Source: Clostridium ljungdahlii DSM 13528
GTDB lineage: Bacteria > Bacillota > Clostridia > Clostridiales > Clostridiaceae
Length of the DNA stretch: 64,000 nt
Reading direction: 5' to 3'
NCBI RefSeq assembly: GCF_000143685.1
Contig: NC_014328.1
Span: 1,798,001-1,862,000 of the forward strand
Both the position numbers and the translations under genes were made by a program. Below the pieces are notes generated by a model. That model worked only from the letters and a program-made list of their open reading frames with translations. It ran no database searches and was not told the DNA's origin. This document shows, piece after piece, positions 16,630-26,200 of this stretch (within the stretch, counting starts at the first letter, position 1; each line of letters begins with the position of its first letter).

Positions 16630-16815
16630 ATGAAAAAAGATTTATTTACAAGAGAAGAAGTACAACAAATTGTAGATGGCTATGTAAATTTAATACAAAA
16701 ACAAGAAGACATGATACAAAAATTATACAAGCAAATAAATCAAGACAACATACAGTTTCAAAAAAATAATCAAATATTATATAGAATAAGTAAAGTAATA
16801 GAAAGTGAGGAATAA
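16630..16815 (+). CDS. Small coiled-coil protein, 61 residues
   Basis: AAGGAGCG precedes the ATG. The whole protein is one predicted coiled coil (QKQEDMIQKLYKQINQDNIQ). It starts the unit after the capsid terminator, 5 bp before an XRE gene. Function is unknown. Confidence 0.55.
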   Translation: MKKDLFTREEVQQIVDGYVNLIQKQEDMIQKLYKQINQDNIQFQKNNQILYRISKVIESEE

Positions 16816-16820
16816 AATAA

Positions 16821-17150
16821 ATGTTATCACCAGAAAGAATGAAATTTTTACGCCAATTACATAATTTGTCACAGAAGGATATTGGAGATTATATGGGAGT
16901 TTCAAAAAATTATATATCTCAGATTGAAAATAGGAAACATACTTTTTCACATGAACAGTATGAAAAATATATAAATGCTATTTATGCGGTATCTACAGCA
17001 AAGAAAAAGCAAAAAGAAGATACTACTGCAATATTAGATGATGTCAAAGAAGTTGAACAAGATAATAAGGATAAAGAGAAGGTTGAAAAGATTGAAGAAA
17101 TTCAGGGACATGAAACAGATAAAAACTCAAGTAAAAAAGCCAATAAGTAA
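16821..17150 (+). CDS. XRE-family DNA-binding protein with charged tail
   Basis: Residues 5-60 form a typical Cro/C1-type HTH (RQLHNLSQKDIGDYMGVSKN, then YISQIENRKHTFSHEQYEKY). The remaining 50 residues are Lys/Glu-rich and probably disordered. It is translated 5 bp after the coiled-coil gene, so the two may form a complex. It is the fourth HTH regulator of the prophage. Confidence 0.7.
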   Translation: MLSPERMKFLRQLHNLSQKDIGDYMGVSKNYISQIENRKHTFSHEQYEKYINAIYAVSTAKKKQKEDTTAILDDVKEVEQDNKDKEKVEKIEEIQGHETDKNSSKKANK

Positions 17151-17304
17151 GGAAGAAAAATTTAATTTGATGATGAAAGAATTTAAGAAAAAAAGTAATG
17201 AAATAATAAAAGACTCTCAGCATAAAAAACATACAAAATCTGAAGAGCATAAATTAAAAATAAAAATTAATACTAACAGAAAACTTAAAAATGCTAAAAA
17301 ATAG
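17110..17304 (+). CDS. Possible overlapping basic ORF, 64 residues
   Basis: This frame (+1 relative to the XRE gene) overlaps its end by 41 bases and runs on for 154. The product is very basic. Its end (KHTKSEEHKLKIKINTNRKL) faintly recalls the NUMOD3 DNA-binding repeat of homing endonucleases. ATG 17110 has only GGGA before it; the frame is also open from 17038. It may be a remnant of a lost endonuclease gene or not be translated. Confidence 0.3.
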   Translation: MKQIKTQVKKPISKEEKFNLMMKEFKKKSNEIIKDSQHKKHTKSEEHKLKIKINTNRKLKNAKK

Positions 17305-17318
17305 AAAGGTGTGAAATA

Positions 17319-17374
17319 ATGGGAAACAACAAACCATAAACTCTAATTCTTCTTATTATGGAGAGAATTAGAGT
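17319..17374 (+). promoter_or_regulatory. Six-codon leader frame followed by a perfect hairpin
   Basis: AAAGGTGTGAAATA precedes ATG (17319) of a six-codon frame, MGNNKP. One base after its stop begins an 11-bp perfect stem, ACTCTAATTCT/AGAATTAGAGT (17340-17374), without a T-run. This could be a translational leader or the scar of a deleted gene that kept its ribosome site. Confidence 0.35.
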
Positions 17375-17492
17375 GTTAAAAACCTATTAATACAATGGGT
17401 ATATTATTGAATAAAAGATTAAAGTAGTGATATAAAATAAGTAAATGTAGTAGAAGAGTTGGAGAATTAAGTTTTAAATTCCCAACAAATAT

Positions 17493-18305
17493 ATGGATAA
17501 AGAATACAAACAAAAATACCCTGAGTGGACACGAGATGGAAAGAAATATTATATGACAATGAGTGATGATTTGGACTCATTTTTTAGTTGTCTTTTACTG
17601 GAAAAAATATTAGGTTATAAAGTTACACACTATTATGATTTTGATGGACTATATCAAGGTGATAATTATATTTATGATGGAACTATACTGGTAGGAGTTG
17701 ATATGGATATAGTTAAACCTGGATATAGAGTATGGGGAAATCATTGTACTTGTAGTAAGAATAATCTTAATGCATCTAATATCAATAATATAGAAAAAAT
17801 AAATCTAAATAACTATACTGCAAAATATGCAGGTTCGACTTTGCTGCAAATAATTAGCTATTATAACTTAGATATTAGTATGTTAAGTGAGGAAGCAATG
17901 ATGATACTTTTGGCAGTAGATACAACTTTTAAAATGTATTCATTTAATAAAAATAATTGCAAATATTATTTAGTGGACATACTAGAGTTACCAGAACTCT
18001 ATGCATTATGTGAAGAACATAGTCAAGAAGAATTTTATGATCTAATAAAAAAATATAACTTACATGAAAAAATATACATAGAAAATGGTGTGTTAGAAAC
18101 TAAGATTGATTTAAAGTCTTTAGAAGAAATATTTAACATGCCTTTTATTTTACCAAAAAATAAGTTTGAATTGGTACATACATATGAAAACATAGGATTA
18201 CATTACGATGGATATAAGAGAATTAAAAAACAACTAGAAGCAGAAGGAAAACAAATCTTTACTAAAGCATGGACACAAAGAACTTATGTAAAAATTAGTT
18301 ATTAA
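17493..18305 (+). CDS. DHH-like phosphoesterase-type protein (tentative)
   Basis: This 270-residue protein shows spaced acidic motifs like DHH-family phosphoesterases: MTMSDDLDSFFSC (motif I), VGVDMDIV (motif II, about residue 70), and WGNHCTC in the place of the DHH box. The histidine pair is therefore not canonical. RecJ-type DHH proteins hydrolyse single-stranded DNA or oligonucleotides, and phage relatives occur. No convincing ribosome site precedes ATG 17493. A terminator follows directly, so it may be a single-gene unit. The match is by motif only. Confidence 0.45.
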   Translation: MDKEYKQKYPEWTRDGKKYYMTMSDDLDSFFSCLLLEKILGYKVTHYYDFDGLYQGDNYIYDGTILVGVDMDIVKPGYRVWGNHCTCSKNNLNASNINNIEKINLNNYTAKYAGSTLLQIISYYNLDISMLSEEAMMILLAVDTTFKMYSFNKNNCKYYLVDILELPELYALCEEHSQEEFYDLIKKYNLHEKIYIENGVLETKIDLKSLEEIFNMPFILPKNKFELVHTYENIGLHYDGYKRIKKQLEAEGKQIFTKAWTQRTYVKISY

Positions 18306-18316
18306 ATTTAGATTAG

Positions 18317-18347
18317 AAGATACACATGAAAATTGTGTATCTTTTTT
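18317..18347 (+). terminator. Rho-independent terminator
   Basis: AAGATACAC pairs with GTGTATCTT, then a T-run. It ends the DHH-like gene 12 bp after its stop. Confidence 0.85.
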
Positions 18348-18377
18348 AATTAAATGAGTATAGTAGGAGGAATTATA

Positions 18378-18569
18378 ATGAAAGAAAGTAAAAAATATAC
18401 AAATATAGACAATAAATATTTAGCAATGGCATTGAGTTTTTTAGGATTGAGATTTTATAAATTTACAGATGATACAGGGAGATTGGTATATAGTTTTGAA
18501 AAAAATGATAAATTTGATTTGGCATTACATAAATTATTGATGTTAAAAAAAGAATTTAAAGCAAATTAG
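18378..18569 (+). CDS. Small phage protein resembling DUF5659
   Basis: GGAGGAATTATA precedes ATG 18378, chosen over an earlier in-frame ATG at 18354. The 63 residues contain KYLAMALSFLGLRFYKF then LVYSFEKNDKFDLALH, the pattern of small DUF5659 phage proteins. It is co-transcribed with the next gene 14 bp away. Function is unknown. Confidence 0.55.
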   Translation: MKESKKYTNIDNKYLAMALSFLGLRFYKFTDDTGRLVYSFEKNDKFDLALHKLLMLKKEFKAN

Positions 18570-18583
18570 AAAGGATAAAAAAT

Positions 18584-19618
18584 ATGAATACAAGCAAATT
18601 AGAATTAAATAAAGAATATAAGAATTATAAAGTATTATGTATAATATTAGAAGAAAAAATTAAAAATGGTAAATCAAAAAAATTACAATTGCAAGATTGG
18701 AGTAGATATTTTAAATATCATAAAATTGGTAATAAATTTATTATTGATGAAATATATGATACTCCAAAAGAAAAAATTGATAATAGAAAAGGGCATAGTG
18801 GTAAAAATAAAAACAGTAGAAATAATTGTATTTATGGTGGTTCTGTAGATATAATATTATCTGATTATTTTAAAAATACAAGTAATGCAATAATATATAA
18901 AACTACAAATCAATTAGCAGTACAAGCAGGATTGATTAATAGAAATTATAGTTCTGCATTTAGTAATAAACATAATTTTTTTAAATATTCTACTAAAGAT
19001 ACAGAATTAAATTCAACAGCAGGTTTTGATTTTTTTAGTTTTTGCAAAGGTTCATTAAAAGATATTATTAGAAAATCTTTACAAAGATTATATTCTTTAA
19101 AATATATTATTTTTGAAGAAACTTATTTACTTTCTTATCAATATGAAGTTAGAAGAGCAACAGAGGAAGAAATTCAAATTATCGAAAATATAGAACAGCA
19201 AGTATTAAAAGATATGCAAATAGATAACAAAAACAAACTACAGTATAATGATAAATTAAGGAAAAGATATTATGATAAAATAAATAATTTAGCAATGGAT
19301 AAAATAGATAATTTAGATGTGCTTTATATTGGATATAAGATAACTATAAATAAAGATAATATACCAGATGAAAAACATGATATTCAACAGTTAAGAGAAG
19401 AATTAAATAAATTATTTAAAGAAAGAACTCTTATGAAAATGCAAAAAAGAAAAGATAAATATGTAGAAGGTAATCCTTATATTGGACAACCTAGTCCATT
19501 TTGGGAAGAGTTTGTGCTAGAAAGATTAAATGAAAATTATATGCAGTATGCTAATTATATATGTAATATGTTATTGGATCTAAAGACGAAAGATATAAGA
19601 GATTACTTAAAATTATAA
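18584..19618 (+). CDS. Hypothetical phage/plasmid protein, 344 residues
   Basis: AGAAAGGAT precedes the ATG. The N-terminal segment (LQDWSRYFKYHKIGNKFIID, then EIYDTPKEKIDNRKG) looks like a small DNA-binding or initiator-type domain. I believe similar N-termini occur in Firmicutes plasmids and phages but cannot name the family. The middle is Asn/Lys-rich, and the C-terminal third is helical with LREELNKLFKERTLM. A role in replication or regulation is possible but unsupported. Its stop codon touches a 17-bp perfect terminator stem. Confidence 0.55.
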   Translation: MNTSKLELNKEYKNYKVLCIILEEKIKNGKSKKLQLQDWSRYFKYHKIGNKFIIDEIYDTPKEKIDNRKGHSGKNKNSRNNCIYGGSVDIILSDYFKNTSNAIIYKTTNQLAVQAGLINRNYSSAFSNKHNFFKYSTKDTELNSTAGFDFFSFCKGSLKDIIRKSLQRLYSLKYIIFEETYLLSYQYEVRRATEEEIQIIENIEQQVLKDMQIDNKNKLQYNDKLRKRYYDKINNLAMDKIDNLDVLYIGYKITINKDNIPDEKHDIQQLREELNKLFKERTLMKMQKRKDKYVEGNPYIGQPSPFWEEFVLERLNENYMQYANYICNMLLDLKTKDIRDYLKL

Positions 19619-19699
19619 AAAAGTTGGCACTTTTTCAAAACCTTATATAAATAAAAATAATATATTATATAGAGTTTTAAAAAAGTGCCAACTTTTGAT
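19619..19699 (+). terminator. Long terminator hairpin (17-bp perfect outer stem)
   Basis: AAAAGTTGGCACTTTTT (19619-19635) pairs perfectly with its complement at 19680-19696, with AAAAC/GTTTT and TATATAA/TTATATA stems inside. T-runs on both strands allow bidirectional use. It starts at the base after the stop codon. Confidence 0.8.
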
Positions 19700-19730
19700 A
19701 TTCTAATAAATCAAAAAATCTAATAAACAC

Positions 19731-19910
19731 TAAATTTGATTGGGTTGCGACTAAGCAAACCCATATCAAATTTATGAGGGACTTGCAAAAGTCCCGAACC
19801 TCTTACATATTAAGTTTATAGTCAAAGACCTTTTTCAATTTATTAATCTTTATTCAAGTTTCCACGCCAAGTAAGGCGTTCCACTTTCATAAAGAGTTAA
19901 TAAATTGAGA
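19731..19910 (+). ncRNA. Structured intergenic RNA candidate
   Basis: Several stems stack without a coding frame. TAAATTTGAT/ATCAAATTTA (19731/19765) encloses TGGGTT/AACCCA. GGGACTT-gcaa-AAGTCCC (19778-19795) sits inside GAGG/CCTC. CAATTTATTAA pairs with TTAATAAATTG (about 19836/19897) around ACGCC-aagtaa-GGCGT. It may be a separate RNA or a processed leader. No known RNA class is recognised. Confidence 0.45.
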
Positions 19911-20009
19911 GTTGGATTTTTAAAAAGGATAAATTTATTAATATCATAAATACCAAAAAGATAATTCAAAAACATTTTAAGTAAAAATTGTATGTAATCA
20001 TATGTTTTA

Positions 20010-20039
20010 GAAGGATTTAGTCGTAAATTTGTAGAATAC
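20010..20039 (+). promoter_or_regulatory. Sigma-H-type promoter for the exported protein gene at 20097
   Basis: GAAGGATTT, 12-base spacer, GTAGAATAC, matching the sigma-H consensus except the last base. From the -10 onward, 32 of 36 bases match the region at 35827, upstream of another membrane protein gene. Confidence 0.75.
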
Positions 20040-20096
20040 TAATAATATATGAATAAATTGTGAATAGACATAAATATATGAGGGGGATTATATTTT

Positions 20097-20618
20097 ATGA
20101 AAAGAACTAATAAAGCTTATATCGTAATAATATTAATTATTATAGGTACAGCATTTGCACCAGTAATTGCTCATAAATTACAATCTAGTAAAGACACTAT
20201 ATCTACATCTCAAGTGGATACTCAAAATGATAATAGTAGTACAAGTACTAATCAAGATAATGATAGTACCTCTCAAATAGGTACACAAACTGATAATAAC
20301 AGTACACAACAAGATAATGATAGTACTTCTAAACCTGACAATAGTGCAACAACTAATAAGTCCACAGATTTTAAAGAAGGTGAAGAAATCACATTATCAG
20401 AGGATGCTTCAGTATGTTCGTCAAAAGATAATGTAGATAAAATGATTAATTATTTACAAAATAAAAATGAGCAAGCGATTGAAAATATGGAGAATAAAGG
20501 AGAAGCAAAGGTTATTCCTAAAGGATCTAATATAACAATAGTTAAATTGGGTATTGTGGTAGAAATAGAGGATTCTAACGGACAAGATTGGTATGCACCT
20601 TATGAAGTTTTTAAATAA
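20097..20618 (+). CDS. Membrane-anchored, Ser/Thr/Asn-rich extracellular protein
   Basis: Residues 7-25 form a signal anchor (AYIVIILIIIGTAFAPVIAH). Residues about 30-90 are a low-complexity Ser/Thr/Asn/Asp/Gln stretch built from imperfect repeats (DNDSTS units), typical of a wall-spanning linker. The C-terminal 80 residues are a small globular domain with ITLSEDASVCSSKDNVDKMI and a final strand DWYAPYEVF, perhaps SH3-like. GAGGGGG precedes the ATG. It is expressed from a sigma-H-type promoter together with the next gene, so it probably alters the lysogen's surface. No family is recognised. Confidence 0.6.
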   Translation: MKRTNKAYIVIILIIIGTAFAPVIAHKLQSSKDTISTSQVDTQNDNSSTSTNQDNDSTSQIGTQTDNNSTQQDNDSTSKPDNSATTNKSTDFKEGEEITLSEDASVCSSKDNVDKMINYLQNKNEQAIENMENKGEAKVIPKGSNITIVKLGIVVEIEDSNGQDWYAPYEVFK

Positions 20619-20649
20619 TATATAGAACCAGAAGGGGGATTTTATTAAT

Positions 20650-21624
20650 ATGGAGAAAATTAATATGCTTTTAAAAAGGCATAAGATTTTAATTTTTGCA
20701 GTAGTTATTATAATTTTTATTGCAGTATTTGGAGGTTATCAATATAAAGTATATGCTGATAATAGAAACTTCGATAATAATATTACACAAGCTGAAAGCT
20801 ATTATAAATCAGATCAATTTATTAAAGCTAAAGGATATTATCAAGCTGCTTTAAAATATAAGGATAGCAATGATATTAAAAAGAAGATAAAATTGTGTGA
20901 TGATATGAAATCTTCATATGATAACTTTAATAATGGAGTGAGTCTTTTTAATAAAAAAGATTATTTAAATGCTTATAATAGTTTCAAAGAAGTAATATCA
21001 GAAGATAAAAAAAGATATGATAAAGCTAAAACTAAAGCTGATGAAAGTGCAACTTTATATATTAATGATCAAATAGTCAAAGCAAAAGATTCAGCAAATA
21101 AAGCAGAATACCAAGATGCAATTAATTGTATGGCTCAAGTTATGGAAATTAACTCAGATAATAAAAAGGTTAATGAATTGGAATCACAAGCCAAACAGTT
21201 AAAAAGTCAATATGAATCACAATTGCAGCAAAAAGATAAACAGGATGCTATAAATAATGCAAGAAGTATAATTCATGTAACAAGTATATATACAAGTGAA
21301 CCTAATACTGCTAGTGGTGTTGATTTACACATAGTTTGGACAAATACCTCAAATAAAGTTGTAAAATATGCAAAATTTGAAGTTGTACCATATAATGCAG
21401 TTGGAGATCCACAAGAATGTACTATAAGACATGAACCAAGTTTTAAAGGGCAAGCTACAGGGCCGATTAATCCAGGTCAAACATGGGGATATGAAAAATT
21501 ATGGGAAAATGCATGGTATAATAGTACAATTGTTAAAGCTCAAATAAATCAAATTGATATAACATATATGGATGGTACAACTGCAACATTAGATAAAGAC
21601 CAAGTTCAATATGTTTTGAATTAA
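20650..21624 (+). CDS. Membrane-anchored TPR protein with DUF5780-like domain
   Basis: A signal anchor at residues 13-32 (ILIFAVVIIIFIAVFGGYQY) is followed by TPR-like helices (residues about 45-190; NNGVSLFNKKDYLNAYNSFK) and a charged helix. The last 120 residues match the DUF5780 pattern (VDLHIVWTNTSNKVVKYAKF; PYNAVGDPQECTIR; TGPINPGQTWGYEKLW). The body would be outside the cell. It lies 31 bp after the previous exported protein and likely shares its sigma-H promoter. Such proteins are common in Clostridium chromosomes, so the gene may have been captured from a host. Confidence 0.72.
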   Translation: MEKINMLLKRHKILIFAVVIIIFIAVFGGYQYKVYADNRNFDNNITQAESYYKSDQFIKAKGYYQAALKYKDSNDIKKKIKLCDDMKSSYDNFNNGVSLFNKKDYLNAYNSFKEVISEDKKRYDKAKTKADESATLYINDQIVKAKDSANKAEYQDAINCMAQVMEINSDNKKVNELESQAKQLKSQYESQLQQKDKQDAINNARSIIHVTSIYTSEPNTASGVDLHIVWTNTSNKVVKYAKFEVVPYNAVGDPQECTIRHEPSFKGQATGPINPGQTWGYEKLWENAWYNSTIVKAQINQIDITYMDGTTATLDKDQVQYVLN

Positions 21625-21758
21625 ATAATATTTGTTATGGAATTTGATGGCATTGTATTTTTAAATCAATGAACATCATCACTATATGTGGTAGAAGTAT
21701 GTACCTAATATACTATATTTTGTGGTATAATAATATATAAGTTTAGAGGAGATGGTGT

Positions 21759-23147
21759 TTGTTGCATTCTATTGCGAATAATAAAGTAGTTATGACTATG
21801 CAAGAGAGAATTTTAATTATGAACAGTAGCATTTGTGATGAAAAAGGGAATTTAAAAAGAGTATTAAAATGTTTTGACAAAAGTATAAGAGAAAAAGATC
21901 TACAAAAGATAAAAGATATAGATTTTGAAGTTTTTCAATTAATTAAAACTAGAGATGCTATAGAGGAAATAGAAAATAATATGTCTACTGAATGGAAACC
22001 TACAAGGTATAACGGAATAATAAAAGAGCCTTGTCAGTTATGTGGAAATCGAAAATCAGAAGAAAAATTCACTATAAGAAACAAGTCGAATCATAATGAG
22101 TTATTAGTTGGGACAAGATGTATTCATAGATTTGATAATTTAGAAGATAAACTAAGTGGCATTCCAGTAGATCAATATGCTAAATATGCTAAAACAAGTC
22201 CTCAAAAATTGAAGAGAATTATATATTTTAATAGTATATGTCCTGATGGAAAATCTATATTCCTAATTTGGAAACATAAATATGAGAAATTTGATATATT
22301 ATTTCCTAAAAATTATGATATTGAGTTTTCAAATATATTAAAACTAAGTAAGCGAATTTATAATTCTTATATAAATGGTAAAATTCCTCAAAAACAAGTA
22401 AATACTTTTAAAAAATGGGTTAATGAATTTAATTATTTCTATAAGAAATGTGAGCAGTTCTATAATACGCATAAAGATGATAAGTATGTTTGTACTAGAA
22501 AAATTGCTGATTTTTTATTAAAAAGTAAATTGAATACAACTTTAGAGTACATACAAAGAACTGGTGAAATAAAGAAGGAAGTTGCTCCGTACGTATATCA
22601 TATTGATTTTATTAAAAGATTTAAAAAAGATATAGAAAAAGTATTTCTACAATATAAAATAATATTAAAAGGGATTAATAATAATTACGTTATATTTTCA
22701 TATGAATATAAACAATTTGCAGCAGTATTTTTAGAGGTGTCATTAAAGAATTTTACTAGACAATTTTATTCTATCTTTTATGGTAATGTACAATATGATG
22801 AATATAATTTGTTTTCAGAATTAAATGTATGTAATGATTATGATAGTGTATATAATTTTATAGGTATATTGAATGGTTTATTAAAGCACAGTCAATATAA
22901 ATTTTATATTAATAATGAATTATATAATAAACAAGTGATGGAATTACAAAACAAGAATACAGAACAATATACTAATATTGAGTTAAATAATTTTTTAAAG
23001 AAACATATGTATGTTTTTTATATGAATGAAAACAGTGCAAGAATAAAAATGTTAAGTTATATTAAGAAAGTAAAAGGTTGGAAAGATCAGATGGATAAAG
23101 ACAAATACGACATTGGCGATATTAGTAGTGAGTGGTCAGTAAATTAA
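21759..23147 (+). CDS. Hypothetical phage protein with zinc-finger-like motif, 462 residues
   Basis: Residues about 90-120 contain PCQLCGNRKSEEKFTIRN then LLVGTRCIHRFDNLEDK, a probable zinc-binding knuckle (C-x2-C ... C-x2-H). The rest is long, Lys/Tyr-rich and largely helical, with no catalytic motif I recognise. It starts at TTG behind GAGGAGATGG. It precedes the tape measure gene, separated by a terminator. DNA or RNA binding is plausible from the finger; virion location is not indicated. Confidence 0.55.
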   Translation: MLHSIANNKVVMTMQERILIMNSSICDEKGNLKRVLKCFDKSIREKDLQKIKDIDFEVFQLIKTRDAIEEIENNMSTEWKPTRYNGIIKEPCQLCGNRKSEEKFTIRNKSNHNELLVGTRCIHRFDNLEDKLSGIPVDQYAKYAKTSPQKLKRIIYFNSICPDGKSIFLIWKHKYEKFDILFPKNYDIEFSNILKLSKRIYNSYINGKIPQKQVNTFKKWVNEFNYFYKKCEQFYNTHKDDKYVCTRKIADFLLKSKLNTTLEYIQRTGEIKKEVAPYVYHIDFIKRFKKDIEKVFLQYKIILKGINNNYVIFSYEYKQFAAVFLEVSLKNFTRQFYSIFYGNVQYDEYNLFSELNVCNDYDSVYNFIGILNGLLKHSQYKFYINNELYNKQVMELQNKNTEQYTNIELNNFLKKHMYVFYMNENSARIKMLSYIKKVKGWKDQMDKDKYDIGDISSEWSVN

Positions 23148-23165
23148 GTTTATAAGAAGTTAGTT

Positions 23166-23198
23166 AAAGAACTTATAGAAATATAGGTTCTTTTTTTT
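23166..23198 (+). terminator. Terminator before the tape measure gene
   Basis: AAAGAAC-t-TATA pairs with TATA-g-GTTCTTT and is followed by a run of Ts. Confidence 0.7.
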
Positions 23199-23229
23199 AT
23201 ACAAAAAATTAGAAAGGAGTAAATAATAT

Positions 23230-26200
23230 ATGGCAGATGGATTAAAAATAGGTTGGAATCAAGAAAATTTAAACCAAATGATTCGACAAATTGAAGAAAT
23301 GAAAAATAAAGTTACAGAGAATAGCGTAAATATTTCTATAAATAAAGATAGTGTACTTAGTCAATTGGATTCTATGATCTCAGGGATTAAGAATATGCAA
23401 GAAAAAGCTTCAACTCCAATAGATATACAAATAAATACAACCAAAAGTCAAGAAGAATTGGCTAATATCAAGGGTAGTTTTGAAGATATAGCAAATGCAT
23501 ATAAGAATTTAGGTAATGCAAGCTTTAGTTCTATTAATTTTGATGGTAATGGTATGTTGAAAGACTTTACTATTCAATTGGAGCAGGTCAATGGACTTAT
23601 AGATAAAGTAAAATATAATGCTAAAGACTTTGTGGATGGACAGAATAATATGACTCCAATATCATTTAAGGTGGATAATATTAAACAAATTAATGATATT
23701 GATAAAGTAATAGATAAGGTAGAAAACTTTAAAAATAAATATAATGATGCTATTAGAGATTTACAAGGCAATGGCAATGTTAAAGAAAGTTCTATAGGTG
23801 AATTCCAAAAGCAATTAGATTCTTTAAATACAACTAATTTTAAGGAAAAAGCTAATGAAATAAAAAATACATATAACGATTTATTAAATCAACAGAAACA
23901 ATATACTACTGAATTAAAACAACAGGAACAATTAAGTAATTTTGTTACTGTTCAGAAAAATAAATTAAATAATACAAGAAGTGGATATAATGGTAAATTA
24001 GATACTGGCAGTACACAGTATCTTGAACTAGAAGTTACATATGGAAAATTAATAGAGGAATTAAATACATATAAAAAGGAAGGAAAAGCACTTACTACAG
24101 AGGAAACCAATGATATTAAAGAGAGAATAAACAATTTTGGCAGAGAAAAGAATTCTATATTAGAAGTTACAAATACTATAAAACAACAAGAAAATGCTGT
24201 AGATGGATTAAAAAATAAATTTGGTAATATTATACCTACTAGCAAAATAAATCAAATAAAAGAAGCATTACAAAGTTTATATAAGTCAAACGATTTAAAA
24301 GGAGATAGCAATGCTATTTCCCAAGAAATAGAAAAATTAAAACAATTAGCAAATGAAGTTCAAAGAGTAAAAGGATTTGGCTCTAATGCAGGTACTTTTA
24401 GTGGTACAGGAATAAATATGGGTTCTAGTTTACAAGACATAGAAGAATTTATTCAAAAGACAGTAAGTGCTAAAGCTAGTATAGATAATATAAAAGAAAG
24501 TATGGATTCTTTAGGAAATAAGGTTAAGACGGTTACTTATAGCGTTAATGAAGGTAATGGTGTAATTAGTAAACATAAAATGACGATAGATGAGGACACA
24601 AGCTCTTTGTATAATATTGCTACTGGACTACAAAATGCAAGTTCAAAAAATAGTTCTTTTAGTTCTAGTATAGGTAATGCGGTTAAGAATCTTGCACTCT
24701 ACGCAACGGGAGCAGGGCTTGCTTATGAAGCAATTAACAAAATCAAAGATGCTATCGACAACGTTAATAGTGTAAATAAATCACAGGCAAATTTGCAGAT
24801 GGTAACTGGAATGAATCAAGATCAAGTTAAAGGACTTACTAAGCAATATACAGATTTAGCAAATCAGCTTCATGTTACCCAAAGTCAAGTGTTATCAAGT
24901 GCTGAGAATTTCCTTAGAGCAGGTCATAGTGTACAAGAATCTATGGGACTAATAAAAGCTACCAATATAGGGGCAGCATTAAGTGGTCAAGACGCAAAGG
25001 ATGTAGCAGATCAATTAATAGCTATTTCTAATGGATTTAGGATGAATACGTCTAATGCAAAAGAATTAAATGATGTAGTTTCAAAACTCACCGTTGCAGA
25101 TAATGAAAGTGCTACCAGTTTTAAGGAAATAGCAACAGCAATGCAGGGATCAAGTAATATGGCACAATCTGTAAAAGTAGATTTTAATCATCTGTTAAGC
25201 TATATAAGTACAGTATCTAGTGTTAGTAGAAGAAATGCAAGTAGTATAGGTCAATCTTTTGTTGCACAATTTGCACGATATCAAAATGTAAAAGGTGGAC
25301 AAAAATTTGATGCTGAAAATCAAGATTTATCAAACGTTGAGAGGGATTTACATAAATATGCTGATATAAATTTAAGGTCTGATTCTAAAACTTTTAAATC
25401 ATATGAAACGGTTATAGATGATCTAACTAAGAAGTGGGGAAAACTCGATGAGGTGTCTAGGGCTGCCATATCAAAAGCCATGGCGGGAACGACACATGCT
25501 GAAGATTTCCAAGTGTTAATGAATAATATGGACAAAGTTAATGGAATGATGAAAGATTTAGGTAATGCTTCAGGTTATGCAGAAAAACAATATGAAAAAG
25601 TATTTGCTAAAAGTACACAAGCAAGAATTAATGATTTTAAAAATAGTTTAACTGGTTTATATCAATCAATGATTTCTAGTGAATCTATAAATAAGGGTTT
25701 AAATGCTTTAACAGGTTTTATAAAAACATTGGATACATTAGCAACTACGAGTAAAGGTTCTGGTGTTGCATTAGCAGGATTAGCAGCAAGTATGGTATTA
25801 ATAATAACTAAAGGAAAAGCTATTACAGGATTATTTACACAAATAGGAATAGTATTAAGTAATTTTATGATTGTAGCTAGTAAAGCAGGAGTAGTAGCTG
25901 GATTAGCAGATACATTCAATATATTGGCAACTTCTATAAAAGGCGTAACAGTAGCATTACTTACTAATCCATTAACATTGACAATTGCAGCTTTAGGAGT
26001 AGCCACAGCAGTAATAATAAAGCATGTAGAACATCAAAAAGAATTAAAAGAACAAACGGATGGTTTAAGAGATTCTTATGTTACGTTAACTCAAGCGATG
26101 AAGGATAATGATAGTGCTAGTATAAGTTCATCTTCTAAAAATTTAAAATCTTCACAGGAACAGTTACAAAATTTAATTAAACAAAGAAATGAATTACAAA

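Noticed and set aside
16821..17304. Programmed -1 frameshift joining the XRE gene to the overlapping frame, as in tail-assembly chaperones
   Set aside because: The second frame is +1 relative to the first, so a -1 slip cannot join them, and the first protein is an HTH protein rather than a tail chaperone.
20220..20350. Tandem DNA repeats as a CRISPR array
   Set aside because: The repeats are imperfect, in frame and encode a low-complexity Ser/Thr/Asn/Asp stretch; there are no spacers or cas genes.
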